A stretch of 64,000 nucleotides of DNA from Rhineura floridana (GCF_030035675.1 NC_084482.1:218883943-218947942), one strand, 5' to 3'; positions 45,189 to 57,346 are shown, numbered from the stretch's first letter. The notes: generated by a model not told the origin, from the sequence alone. Made by a program: numbers and translations.

Positions 45189-46264
45189 GTAAGTAATTAT
45201 GCTGTGATGAATTAAGTGCTACCCAAAGGCATAGAGATGATGCATCAGTATTGGGTTCCAGAGCATCTCCACCCCACCCCTTCCTCCTGTTAAACCAAGA
45301 GAGAGCAGACTGAGTGTGTGTGGATTTTTTCCCCATCTTACAGCTTCCTCATTTTTTTTATTAAAAAGAAAAATCAGCCTCAAAGAGATTTTGCAACTGA
45401 TTGCCAGATCAACCCATGCCCCCCTCCAGCTGTGGCTAATGGAAATGCTTTGATCTGGCCACCAGTGTGCTTACAGCCATTGTCTGTGCCTCTGAGAGCT
45501 TGGGGTGGGGTGTGAAGGCAGACAGCGATGCTGCCAGTGTGTGGTTTAATATCATCCCCTTTGGATCAGAAACTCTGACTGGATCGCATCTGTATTAGCA
45601 ATGCCACTGATGGCAGCTTCAGTCTTGGGAGATGGTTTTGGTTTATCCAAAGACAGGGAGCACAGCAAGGGAGGTGTGCGATTGCAGAGGGCATCCTTGT
45701 CACGATTCAACCCCTGCTGTTTCATCAGCTGCTGCCCTCTGCAGCCTCTTGGATGCTGAAGGCAAAATGCCCATTGAATTTAATGAGAGATCGCAATGAT
45801 CCTTGGAATTATGTCAGACCAGGAGACCACCTCATTGGTGGGTCTGTCCCTGAATGCAGCAGTCATACCAAGATCTCTCTTCCAGGTTCTTTTTATCACT
45901 ATTATCTTGTAACTACGTGGTGATGAGTTTAATGCTACTCAACACAAATCTAACGCCTTAAGCCACATCTAATGCCTTAATGTTAAATGAGGCAATGGGT
46001 ATTGCCTTGCCTTTGTAAATCCCAGTCCCTTCATATACCTCTACCTTGCTGTAGGGATATTAGTCTGGACTGGAGCAATACGAACCCTCAGAAACCGTCT
46101 AGTACAAATCATGCTGTTTTCACCAGATGGTGAGATTCATTTTGAACAGTATGCTATGATAATAGATTAAAAAAGAGCAGGTTTTTTTGTTCCCTAGCAT
46201 AATTGTAAACAAAAAGAGCTAACACTTTTTTTGGTTTTAAATCATGTGATCAGTCAGGCCAACA

Positions 46265-46296
<32 letters not shown>

Positions 46297-49200
46297 ACTC
46301 ACTCACTCACTCACTCACACACACAGCCCTCTGCCTATTAAGATAGCCTTCCTCTTTGGATTGCAGCTGTTTAGTAGGGAAAGGGTTCCATGCAACTCAA
46401 TATACTCTACTCTGTCTGGCAGCAGCTGTCTGGGGACTCCCATGGCAGAGATCTTTCATGTCACCTCCTTTCTGATCCTTTTTTAAGTGGAGATGCTGTG
46501 GGCAGAGCCTGGGACCTTCTCTATGCAAAGCATGGGCTGTGCCACAGAGCTAGCATCACCAAATCCATTATGAAATACAACATTTTTATAATTATAATCA
46601 CTCATGGAATAGCAGAATGAGGGGGAGAGAAAACAAGATCCAGAATACACTATCCTCTTTAAGCTAACAAAAATGAGTATTTTCATCTTACAGCTTCCTC
46701 ATTTTTTTCATTCCAAACAGAAATGAAAACCATACATTTTTCAGCAAATCTGCTCTCAAACAAATTATTTTCTCTTGCACAATTTGTACATCACTGCTGC
46801 ATCCCAAATCTTGAAAAACCATTCAGCAAGAGAGGGAGGGATTTCTTCCCCTTCCCAGTACACAGAATCTGGCATTTTGGCTGAAGTCAACAGAATGGTT
46901 AGCATCTCTAACATTTTCTATCTGACCTTCCAGACAGTTTAATGACATGTTTATACTAATAGGCAAAAAACCTTGTGGTTTAAGACTGTACCTATAGCCC
47001 ACAGATATTTCTATCAAACTTTAAAAAGCAGGCAAATTGGACAGCTATAGTGAATGCACCAGGGGAGCAGGAGACCTGACCTCCTCTCTGAGATATTGGA
47101 TTGCCCTACAAATTTGTAAAAATGCAAACACAATTTGGGTTGGTCTTTAACAGTCCAATCCACTTGCTGTGTAGCATGGAAGAATTTGGTAACATGTGCC
47201 TTTGAGCATATGGTTTTTAAAGTTTACTCCCATGCAATCATGCTTGAAAATGAAATGGACTGCCTTCAAGTCGATCCCGACTTGTGGCGACCCTGTGAAT
47301 TCATGGTAAGTGGTATTCAGAGGTGGTTTTCCATTGCCTTCCTCTGAGGCTGAGAGGCAGTGACTGGCCCAAGGTCACCCAGTGAGCTTCATGGCTGTGT
47401 TGGTGCTGAGAGTTGCTAGGATACACCTTGTTCTCCTCACAGAGCTTCAATCAGAGTGGCTGACTGTTAAACCACTCTGGCCACTGGAGCTCTGTCAGGG
47501 GAATAGGAGTCTCCTCTCAGTATCCTTCACAAACTACACTTCCCAGGATTCTTTGAGGGAAGCCATGAGTGTCTAAAGTGAAATCAAGGTCTGGCATGGT
47601 GTGCCCCCCAATTAGCCAAGCCCAGCAGCTGTAAGTCTGGCTTTTAGAACACTGATAGTTGGTTCTTACTGAGCATGCCTGACATTATCATTGAGTTCAA
47701 GCCAAGATTTCTTAAATTAATTAAAAATGAACCAGGCATTGTTTTAACTTTTAAACTGCAGAAGATGAAGGTCAGAGTATGGGGCAAGGTCACTAATAAG
47801 ATTACAGGTACTGTGCCAGATACATCTCTGTGGAGAGGGGATTCCATAACTTAGGGGCTGCCACAAAGGATGCTTTCTCCTGGGCCACCATCCCCCAAAG
47901 GTGTGAAGAAGTACCCCACTGCTGATCTTAACACCCGAGAGGGTTTGCAGGGAAGGGGGCACTCTCTTAAATACTTGGGGCCTAAGTCATTTAGGTCTTT
48001 AAACACTGGCATGCACTCCTTAAATTGGGCAGAGAAATGACCGGGAAACCAATATGAGTGTTGTAAAACAGGGGCTGTATTCTTTCTAAAAGAAGCACCA
48101 GCCATTAATCTGGCTGCTGCATTTTGGGCTGGTTGAAGTTTCTGAGCTGTCTTCAAGGGCAGCCTCACATAGAGTGTGTTGCAATAATCCAATCTGGAAC
48201 ATACCAGAGCTTGGAACGCTGTGGCCAAATTGGCTCTGTCCAAAAGAGGCTGTAGCAATTCCTTTTGTTTTAACCAACTAGAACAATTCTGTATCATCTT
48301 CTTTCTAACCCATTAATCTAAATTATTTATGAACAAGTTAAACAGCACGGGGCCCAATACTGTTCCTTGGGGGACTTCACTTTCTATAGCCCTCCAATGG
48401 GAGAACTGCCCATTTAGTCATACTTTCTGTTTCCTGTTATGTAACCAATTCCTGATCCAAAATAGCACATCTCTTATTTCATGCCTGCCAAGTTAATTTA
48501 GGAGTCTTTGTCAAAAGACTTTTGTCAAAAGCTTTTTGAAAGTCCAAGTATGCTATGTCAGCTGGATCATCTCTATGTATATTCTTGTTGACACTCCCAA
48601 AGAATTCTTATAGGTTAGTGATAGAGGACACACCATTGTAGAAGCCAAGCTGATTCTGCTTCCTCACCCTAACCCTATGTTCTTCTATATGCTTTGTTGT
48701 TTTATCATTAACATTTTCTCCCAGTTTTCCTGGAACTAGATGTCATTCTAACTCACCTGCAATTTCCAAGATGCCCTCCTTTTAAAAAGTGGTGTTACAG
48801 TTCTGGTCCTAGGTTATGGAGGGTGATCTTAGGGACATGTTACATATTTGTGTGAGAAGATCAGCGATTTCACATTTGAGTTCTTTAAGAACTCTTGAAC
48901 TCAGATGTGAAATTGCTGATCTTCTAACATAAATATGTAATGTGTCCCTGATTTGGGCTCCTACTGGGAGGAAAGGTGGAATATAAATCAAATAAATAAA
49001 TAAATAATTCCACTTTAAACAGTCATGGCTTCCCCCAAAGAATCCTGGGAAGTGTCATTTGTGAAGGGTGCAGAGCACTGTTAGGAGACCCTATTCCTAT
49101 CACACAGAGAGACACAATTTCCACAGTGATTTAACAGTCAGTCCCTCTTCCCAGAGAACTGTGACAATTGTAGTTCTGTGCAGGAAAGAGGAGTCTCCTC

Positions 49201-52200
49201 TCAGCACCACAAACTACACTTCCCAGGATCCTTTGCGGGAAGCCATGACTGTCTCAAGTGGAATAATAGTGGAATAAATGAATGGCGTGATTGTGGCCCA
49301 GTTCTCCCATCTGGGCTCAGAGGCTTCTAGCATTAGCATATAAACACTCATATGGTGCCTCTCCTCAATTGACTTTTGCACTTGTGTTTTGGCCTGTGGT
49401 ACCTCTCTGAAATACTTTTCTGTGCCCCTGAATTCATATTGCCAAGTTCTTTTTTTCACCTTCACCTTCATCCCAGGGAGCAAATTTGCTCCAAATCAGA
49501 CCCTACTCAGCTTCTGTTGGATTATGTCACGATCAAACCCACAATTAGTTAAAAACCTGCTCTGCTACCTTTTTCTAATTTTAAGTGCCAACAATCTGGT
49601 CCTATCCTGGTTCAAGTGGCATCATCTGCACATTGAGACAACACAGGTGTGCCTGTCTAGCTGGCCCTGAGCATGGAACTGGTAGCATTTCAGATTCAGA
49701 TGCTTGACATTTGAAATGTCAGCAGGCATTTAAGAAAGTTTCCTGTTTTTATGATTTATGTTACTACCTGTTGTCCCCTGCTAAAAAGTGTTTCACAAAG
49801 CAGTTTCAGAGAATTAATTTGGTACAGTGTATTTATTCTGTATTTCATGATTTTACATTTTAACGATTTTATTATAAACCGCAACGATATTTTGAGTCAG
49901 CAGTAAGGATGGATATTTGGTTTTCCATGTTTTTCATTTTGCCGCTCTTAAATTCTGTGCTCTACATTTATTCAACAATTGGTGATCTTTTTTAAAAAAA
50001 AATCTTCATGAAAATTCTTCAGCATTTTAGGGCATATTTCCCTTAATAAACACATTTCTGTATGCAATTTTGAGTGTTAAACACATTTTTGTAAGCAATT
50101 TCTCCTAAAATAATGCACTGCTACATTTTATTTCTACTCATATATGCATTTTATGCACACTTTACCCTAGTACCTGCATTTTTGTCGCATTTTATTTGGC
50201 TGTGTTGCAAAATTTGGAGGTGTGGATGTTGAAGGATGGCTGTGCTCTTTTGCATATTGTTTTGGAAAGTATGAATTTGGAAGATTCACTTTTAAATGAA
50301 ACCTGAATCAAATTTCTCTCCCATCCCTAGGTGACAATTTAGAAACCCTTTTATAAATTAACTGCAGATTGGAACGTTCTACCAAGCTTGCCCCTGTCCC
50401 CAAAGGATGCCCCCATCTGGTGGCCACCATGATAACAGTAGATCTCAAGATTTCTGCATTTCAGCTGCCCTCATTTATTCAATGAAACAAGCAAAAGGGG
50501 TCATGAGTCCTTTTCTTCCTAGGTGGTTTGCTTTGCTGATGCAGTGAAGGACCAGACTCTCCACAACTACTCCCTCTCTCACACACATACACACACACAT
50601 CTTAAAACTCTACTATTCTATGAATCTATAATGCTTTGATTTGGATCCCTGCATTGAGCAGGGGGTTGGACTTGATGGCCTTATAGGCCCCTTCCAACTC
50701 TACTATTCTATGATTCTATAAAAAGCATGAAACAGCAACTAAGTCATTTGAGCCAGGATCAACTACAGAGCTTCTGGCTCTTACCAAGCATGAACATTCT
50801 AAGAATAAACTCAAAAGGTTTTCATTGCCCAGGAATGCCCTTCAACTTGCAGAATAAGGATTGTGACATGTTTTATTAAATGGAGGGTGACAAGGTAACA
50901 CCATGTATGCTTTCTTGCAGTGACAATGACATAATTTCACTCCACTATCTGGCCTTCCTGTTTGCCATCCAGGAGATCAGCCAAGATCCCAAGCTCTTAC
51001 CCAACATCACTCTGGGCTACAACCTCTATGAGAACTATTTCATGGCAAGAATCACATATGATGCTCTGGTAGACCTGCTATCTACCGGGCAGGCAAATAT
51101 TCCAAACTACAGGTGTGGGAGGCAGAATGACCTGCTGGCTGTCCTAGAGGGTGCCGACTCTGAAATTGCCATCCATATTTCAAACATGCTAAGCATCTAC
51201 AAAATCCCACAGGTGTGAATTGGGGGTGAAATACAATTATACTTTGCTTTTAAAGCCCTTCAACTGCCTGGAGAAGAAAGTTACCATTAGTATCTAGCTT
51301 TACATACAACCTTTCAGCAGCTTTAGGTTTTCCTTTCTTTTTAAAAAGCCTTTTATCAGTTTACATACAGGTTTATCATCAATAGAGGGAATGTTGCAAC
51401 CAGGGAGTGACCTCCTCGGTATGTGTCTTAGGAAAGAATTTCAGTTAAAAGGGGTGAAGGTGGGATGCAGAGATAAAAAAAGTGCTGCTGGTTAAATCTA
51501 GTTTTTGAAAAGAATGATTCAAAGCTGGAACAGACATTACCACAGTGATCCATAGTTGTTGGGGGTTTGTAGCATTCAGAGTTGATCAGGATTATGTATG
51601 TTGTTGTAAACTTGCATTGGCACACTGCTTGTTTTGATCTATATATTTGTTGAGTAGACTAAGGCTGCAGTCTAACTTACTTGGGACTAGTCCCCATTGA
51701 ATTCCATAGGACTTACTTCTCATAAGGCACTGTTAGGATTGTGCTGCAAATCTACTTTCTGACACAGCTTCATTCTTTTTTTAAACGTAATCCTGCGGTA
51801 AACAGACTAGGCATGCATTCCAGGGAATTTAAACAAGTCACTAAAGCTAAAACACTAATTTCTTCCATTCTCTACCCAGATTAGTTATGGTTTTGTCTCC
51901 CATGACCTCAATGATAAAACTCAGTTCCCTTTTTTCTACCGGACGGCCCCAAAAGATGAATACCTGTACGCCGGGATTGTCAGGTTGCTCCTGCATTTCA
52001 AATGGACCTGGATCGGTCTCTTTGCTCCAAACAATGACAACGGAGAAAGGTTCATGAGTTCTTTGTCACCTGTACTCACCACAAATGGCATTTGTGTTGC
52101 CATCTCACAAAGAATCCCAGAACTGATTGTGTATGAGTTAGAAGTGTCAATTTCCCCCGAGTCATTTCTCACCTGGAGACAAGTCAATGTATTTGTTTAC

Positions 52201-53444
52201 TATTCAAATGCTCGCTCTTTCTATGGAGGAATATTCCTTATAATTCAAATACTCAACGATATGGTAATGTCCACCAAAGGGAAAGTCTGGATCACAACAG
52301 CTTTGTGGGACATCACCTCGACATTGTCTGATGGAGGATTATGCCTTCAGCAAAGCCACTTATTTTTTTCCTTCTTAATACAGACAAAAAAAATCCTAAA
52401 GCATCACAATTTTGCCTTCAGGCAGATTGTTCCTTACTGGAGGAAAGCATTTCATTGTCCCTATTCAAAGCACATGTTGTCTGTGAAAGAACGGCAAAGA
52501 TGTGAACAGAGAGGTGAGTTGCCCCTGGATGTACTTGCGCAAAGTCTCTCTCAAGACAACTACAGCATTTACAGCAGTGTCCGGGCTGTGGCACATGCCT
52601 TAAATGATGTGTATTCCTCCAGATCCAGGAAGATGTCTATGATGGGTAGAGGAGACAAGTTGAGACTTCAGAAGCTGCAGCCATGGCAGGTATTCCTTTT
52701 TCCAGCCCAGAGAGTACTCCCGACAGAAACAAAAGTGTTCAATTATTTGAAAAGGGCTCTCTGGAGAACCCATCGCTGCCATGGCACTGTAGAGAACCCA
52801 CCACTAATTATTTATTGATGCATTTTGGAGGGGTATCTTTTTAGTTTTTGAAAAAGCTATAGCCTTTTCCTTATCTTTCTAAGCCGCAGATGGCAAATTT
52901 ATTTTGGCCTCCAGGCAAGATCTTAACATCCTTGACCCCTGATGGGGCACATTTCTGGCATCATGGTGACATCAGGTGATGCTACACTTTGAAGCCCCAG
53001 TTTTCAGATGATCAAAGAGCTGGGTGGGGGCTGTTTGAAAGCCCTTTGTAAGCACTCACCCACTGCTTCTTCAACCTCTGAAAATTGTATTTGGAGTTGG
53101 CAAAATCAGATGTTTAAAAAGCAGCACAGGGCTGTTTGGGAAAGGGCTTTCAAACAGTCCCATGCTGCCCTTTGACCCTCTGGCTTTCAGACATTCATAG
53201 AGCAGCGCTGGGAGGGATAAGGGGGTTCCATTAAATGGAAACAGCTTCCCCTTTCTTAAGCAAGGCACTCTCCTACTGGCCATCAGCTTATGGATGGTGG
53301 GCACATTACTTACACCAGCTAAAGAAGGCTTGGAGATCACTTTAAGCTCCAGATTTTTCCTTTGAATCCCCATCTTCCTCCAGTGGCTTCAGACAACATA
53401 GACCACCTGGGAGAAACCCTGAGACATAACCCCATTAGACAATG

Positions 53445-53516
<72 letters not shown>

Positions 53517-56500
53517 TACTACTACTACTACTACTTGAATTTATATGCCACTTTTCCATAGAAATATGCTCAAACTGACTTACAAAAATGGAAATGATGA
53601 TGTCAATAGCAATCAATTCAAAAACATAACAATAGTTTCAAATCATTTTAAAACATAACAATCCTACAATCCATCAGTAACTCCAATTGATTACCTAAAC
53701 ATTATCACATTTAAAGTCAACATCATAGAACAAGCTAAACAATTAAAACATATCAAATTAATAACATAACATTCCAAGACAAAAGCAGAAGAAAACAGGT
53801 TTTTTCACAGAAAACAGTTTTTCCATATCATCATCATCATCATCATCATCATTGGCTAGCAGTGTCATTCCCAACATTGCTTAGAAATTCCAGAAATCAG
53901 TGCGTATTTGAAATGTTGAGCCTGCCATATTGTAAATTGCACCTGATTCTATCCAAATCTACTTCTTCAGCTGTGGAACTGTCATGCAAGATTTGATTAC
54001 GATATCTTAAGAGGTGCCCAAATGCATAGCAAACTAGTTCCCAAAATATATAGTAGATTAGCAGTCCTGCACCTAGTGTTACTTGGGAAATCTAAGAGCC
54101 ACCCAAATCAGTGTAGTACAGAAAGGTTCCGTCCACCATCTTGATTCAAAGTGGCATCCAACTGTATCCAAATATAAAAGAAAAACTGCTCTCAGGAACC
54201 ATCATGCAAAATTTGGTTTATAACAGATTTATATGCTATGTTTGGGGAAAAAAATCTTCACAAAGCAACTATCCTCATCGCTGGCTGTGTCTCCTTTGTT
54301 TCTGCTATGGCCACTGCCCAAACTCCAGTACAAGGATGGAGGAGGGAGGCCCTCAAAGGGTCAATTTTCCTTTTCCTGTCTGGGTTCCTGATGTAGTGAT
54401 TTCCTGGCTCTCTCTGCTGTATGGATTAAAGAAATTTGATTCTAATGTGAGCAGTGCTTAAATATTTTTTTTCTGTCTGTGTCGTTCTAGTTCCAAACAT
54501 TTTTGAGGAACTTTGGGACTTACAATTCTTCCATGGATGGAATGTATTTGGACGGGAAGGGGGAACTGGCAGCCAGCTTCAATATTTTGAACTGGGTGGT
54601 GTGGCCCAACGCTTCAGTTGCTTCAGTGAAGATTGGGAGTCTTGACGAAAGGTTCAGTATTGATGAGGATGCCATTGTGTGGCTCAGGGGGCTTAACCAG
54701 GTGAGGAAAGCCATGGGTTAAGAATGTAAGGATATAGATTGCTATTTAAATTAAGCAATCTGTTTGTGAAGGTTTATCTCCCCTTCACTCCTCCACGGGT
54801 CCTAAGTACCTGCAGAATCCCAATTGTCTCTTATTTTCAGGGACACTTGGTGAGTCCCTCACCCTATAGTGCTAAATATTAGGGCTCCTCATCCTTAGGA
54901 GCATTATAGGTGCTTTGCTGGTATCAGTGCAGTTATTGACACCCTCTACCAATGCTATTCTAAAGTGCCTCTGTTTGCCTGCTTTGTATTGCCCGCTCTT
55001 GAGGGATTTCCCTCAACTTTAGGTTTTTCTTTTACACCTTCTGACCTCTGTGAAAACCTCTTCCTCCTTCAATTGGTCCCACATTTTCCCCTGCAGTCAC
55101 AGTTATTCACTCCACAGGCTGCCACCTTCTGTTCAGTCCCCTCTCCCTTCTCTCACTCAGCCATCCTTCTTCAGCCAAGCCAGAGCTTGGAAAAGTTACT
55201 TTTTTGAACTACAACTCCCATCAGCCCCAGGCAGCATGGCTACTGGATTGGGCTGATGGGACTTGTAGTTCAAAAAAGTAATTTTTCCAAGCTCTGAGCC
55301 AAGCCCACCATCTCCTTCTCTCCCACTCTCCCATTCACAGTCACTTTCCTTCTAATCCAAACACTCTCTACTATCCATGCAATTTGCTAATGAAAGCAGA
55401 CCTGGAAGAAGGGTATGTGTGGTGTGTTTTCCCGTGTCTTTGATCCAGTTCGGTAACATTCGAATACACCCCTAAAACTCCCACGCCCCATGTTCTTTTT
55501 CTTTATGGCTAGACTTTGCCTCATTCAAGATGCACCAAAAGTTGCCTCCCTGGTTACGTCAAGGTGGTTCTAGAAGGACAGCCAGTTTGCTGCTACGCTT
55601 GTGCTCCATGTCCCGAAGGGACTATCTCCATTCAGGAAGGTAAGGGATTCAAGAAGGAAATGGAAGCCCTCGGGGAACAGGACAAACATGCTTTGGATAC
55701 ATTGTCCATAAGGTTGATTTGAAACTTCAGTCCTTTAAAAATACAGAAACGACAAAGAATTATCTAGATGGGTAGATGGGGTGGGGGTAAAGCACTGGGA
55801 AGGATAACAGTTTGTGTGAGGTCATACCAACTCCAAGAGACAGATCTAAAGGGAAAGTCCTCCAAAGAAGCAATCACTGTACTGGTGGCATCCCAGGGTG
55901 GACCTAGGAGTCTCAGTTTCGGAGGACGATCGCACTATAGGACCTGTTTAACGTGTTTGAATCCCTCAAGTTCTTGTCTTATGTGTATTTAATATCCTAA
56001 AATTCCCTTACTGGATTGAGGCATAATTTTTGATTTAATGATTTGTGTGTGTGTTGTACACCCCTAAAGAGGTTTTTGGAATATTAAGTGGATTATAAAT
56101 GCTATTAATCAATCAATTAATTAATTAATTAATATACATTAAAATAGTGCTTGTAGGATGGTACTTTAAGATTCCACATTCTCGGAATTCTGGGCTTAGG
56201 TATTATCTGCCATCTTTTATGGAATCTATACTAAAATAGATAAACCAATGTATCTGGAATACAGTATAGTTATGCTGACAATGAGTTCACACTTCTTCAT
56301 TGCAGATGCAGACCATTGCACCAAATGTCCAGAAGACCAGCATCCGAACAAGGACAGAGTGCGATGTGTCCCCAAGATTATCGTCTTCCTGGCTTATGAA
56401 GAACCTTTGGGGATCCTCCTGCCTATCTTTGCCCTCTTTTTTTCCTTGACCACAGGCTTTGTGTTTGGAATTTTCATTAAATTCCTGGAAAGTCCCATAG

Positions 56501-57216
56501 TCAAAGCCAACAACCGGGATCTCTCCTACATCCTTCTCATCTCCCTCCTGCTTTCCTTTTTGTCCTCCTTCCTGTTCATCGGCCGGCCAACAGAAGCAAC
56601 CTGCCTTCTTCGACAAACAGCCTTCAGCATTATCTTCTCCCTTGCTGTTTCTTCTGTGTTGGCAAAAACCATCACTGTGGTAATAGCCTTTCTGGCCACA
56701 AAGCCAGGGAACAGGGTGAGGAAATGGCTAGGGAAGAGTTTGGCCAACTCCATTGTCATTTCTTGTTCCAGTGTCCAAGTTGTCATCTGCACCATCTGGC
56801 TGGGGATCTCTCCCCCATTCCCAGAATCTGACATGCACTCCCAGCCTGGAGAAATCATCCTCGAATGCAATGAAGGGTCTGTTGCCATGTTTTATGGTTC
56901 CCTGGGCTACATGGGCTTGCTGGCTGCCATCTGCTTCATGGTGGCTTTCCTAGCCAGGAAGCTGCCTGGGACCTTCAATGAAGCCAAGCTGATCACCTTC
57001 AGCATGCTGGTCTTCTGCAGTGTTTGGGTCTCCTTTGTGCCCACCTACCTGAGCACAAAGGGGAAATACATGGTAGCCGTGCAGGTCTTCTCCATCTTGG
57101 CCTCCAGTGCTGGCCTTCTGGGCTGCATCTTCATTCCCAAGTGCTACATTATTGTCCTTAGGCCTGATCTGAATACAAAGGAGCATCTAACAACAAAAAC
57201 TAAAGACACCATCTGA
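44956..57216 (+). CDS. V2R gene C: vomeronasal type-2 receptor, six exons, complete
   Basis: Exons 44956-45188, 50921-51212, 51880-52689, 54491-54700, 55513-55639, 56306-57216. All have AG/GT borders and phases 2,0,0,0,1; joined they give 860 codons plus TGA. Residues 1-24 are a leucine-rich signal peptide ([19 protein letters not shown]). Residues about 28-515 form the Venus-flytrap ligand-binding domain, 516-580 the cysteine-rich linker, and about 582-840 seven transmembrane helices; the C-tail is short. Family C receptors of this type signal in vomeronasal neurons; the ligand is unknown. The length matches the family. Intron 1 is swollen to 5.7 kb by repeats and contains a decayed extra exon 1. 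Closest local relative is gene B. Confidence 0.93.
45692..45908 (+). pseudogene. Decayed duplicate of V2R exon 1 inside intron 1 of gene C
   Basis: aaatgcccattgaatttaat, gagatcgcaatgatccttgg and aggagaccacctcattggtg follow exon 1 in order, with indels that break the frame. A donor-like site (ttgtaact) is at the end. Its upstream sequence (45460-45690) also repeats the 5' flank. Its downstream sequence (45958 on) matches intron 1 of gene B, so this copy sits at the ancestral exon 1 position. Confidence 0.85.
46266..46324 (+). repeat. (TC)n(ACTC)n microsatellite
   Basis: TC run, then ACTC units, then ACAC, in intron 1 of gene C. Confidence 0.95.
47255..47485 (-). mobile_element. SINE related to 16548 family, minus strand
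   Basis: tgccttcaagtcgatcccga at its 3' end, then gcagtgactggcccaaggtc and acccagtgagcttcatggct, then a head with a different sequence (ccactctggccactgg reversed). Confidence 0.65.
47730..48261 (-). mobile_element. Degenerate L2 LINE 3' part
   Basis: 47851-48297 reversed keeps the L2 C-terminus: [32 protein letters not shown]. Many changes. The poly-T-rich 3' end is near 47730. Confidence 0.8.
48262..48831 (-). mobile_element. Old CR1 LINE fragment
   Basis: Reversed CR1 RT: aacaagttaaacagcacggg, ggactcactttc-type region, gctttttgaaagtccaagta, tgctatgtcagctggatcat. More diverged than 42001-43421. No open frame. Confidence 0.8.
48832..48949. repeat. CR1-derived palindrome
   Basis: Left arm agggacatgttacatatttg ... 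and right arm ... aaatatgtaatgtgtccct are inverted copies of the same CR1 coding bases (19182-19225). They meet at gagttctttaagaactc. Confidence 0.8.
48952..49008 (+). mobile_element. L2 LINE 3' end fragment
   Basis: tttgggctcctactgggagg then aaatataaatc-type bases and AATA units. Confidence 0.6.
49009..49265. mobile_element. Foldback MITE, about 257 bp
   Basis: Arms attccactttaaacagtcat / gcttcccccaaagaatcctg and, reversed, attccacttgagacagtcat / gcttcccgcaaaggatcctg. Relatives: one arm at 47500-47575, and pieces at 24577 and 37697. Confidence 0.7.
49895..50335 (+). repeat. AT-rich dispersed repeat, family unnamed
   Basis: aaaatcttcatgaaaattct, cagcattttagggcatattt and similar blocks recur at 63668-63810 (plus) and reversed at 62742-62968. 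No coding content. Confidence 0.55.
50409..50424 (-). promoter_or_regulatory. CTCF-like motif (candidate)
   Basis: Minus strand reads CCACCAGATGGGGGC, near the CTCF core. In intron 1 of gene C. Low certainty. Confidence 0.25.
50625..50719 (+). mobile_element. CR1 LINE 3' tail fragment
   Basis: tttggatccctgcattgagc, cagggggttggacttgatgg, ending tattctatgattctat. Confidence 0.85.
50921..51212 (+). CDS. V2R gene C exon 2
   Basis: 292 nt, acceptor cttgcag, donor gtgtga. After the split codon, [19 protein letters not shown] to YKIPQ is open. Confidence 0.92.
51880..52689 (+). CDS. V2R gene C exon 3
   Basis: 810 nt, phase 0, acceptor ctacccag, donor gtattc. [16 protein letters not shown] to KLQPWQ, open throughout. 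The normal YxMVPKDE is RTAPKDE here, and HCFYSKH is HCPYSKH. Confidence 0.93.
52690..54490 (+). other. Intron 3 of gene C
   Basis: No gene. 52990-53290 aligns with gene B intron 3 (29640-29960). It also holds an ATT array and CAT units near 53826-53850. Confidence 0.65.
53446..53535 (+). repeat. (ATT)n(ACT)n microsatellite
   Basis: About 24 ATT units then six ACT units. It produces the poly-Asn reading frame on the minus strand. Confidence 0.97.
54491..54700 (+). CDS. V2R gene C exon 4
   Basis: 210 nt, [17 protein letters not shown] to WLRGLNQ, donor gtgagg. Almost identical to gene B exon 4 (two differences over 54510-54717). Confidence 0.93.
55181..55296. mobile_element. 116-bp foldback hAT-type MITE, copy 4, 8-bp TSD
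   Basis: Same palindrome as 8381-8496. Perfect TSD agccaagc at 55173-55180 and 55297-55304. Inside intron 4 of gene C; absent from the matching place in gene B (near 32062), which marks the insertion as later than the B/C split. Confidence 0.9.
55513..55639 (+). CDS. V2R gene C exon 5 (cysteine-rich linker)
   Basis: 127 nt, [15 protein letters not shown] to ISIQE, acceptor ggctag, donor gtaagg. Cysteines CCYACAPC intact. Confidence 0.92.
56306..57216 (+). CDS. V2R gene C exon 6 (seven-transmembrane domain and C-tail)
   Basis: 911 nt, [18 protein letters not shown] to TKTKDTI and TGA. Landmarks [50 protein letters not shown]. Confidence 0.94.
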
Positions 57217-57346
57217 TTCTTTAAATATTCTTTTAAATTTTTACAACTGAGTTCTACCACAGCAATAATGAAACATACACTCGTCTGGAAATGTAACTTC
57301 TCAGATGTGAATCTCTTGTCCTTTCACATATATCATAAATTATGAA

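Noticed and set aside
53389-53616. Poly-Asn protein on the minus strand
   Set aside because: Translation of the ATT microsatellite in an intron.
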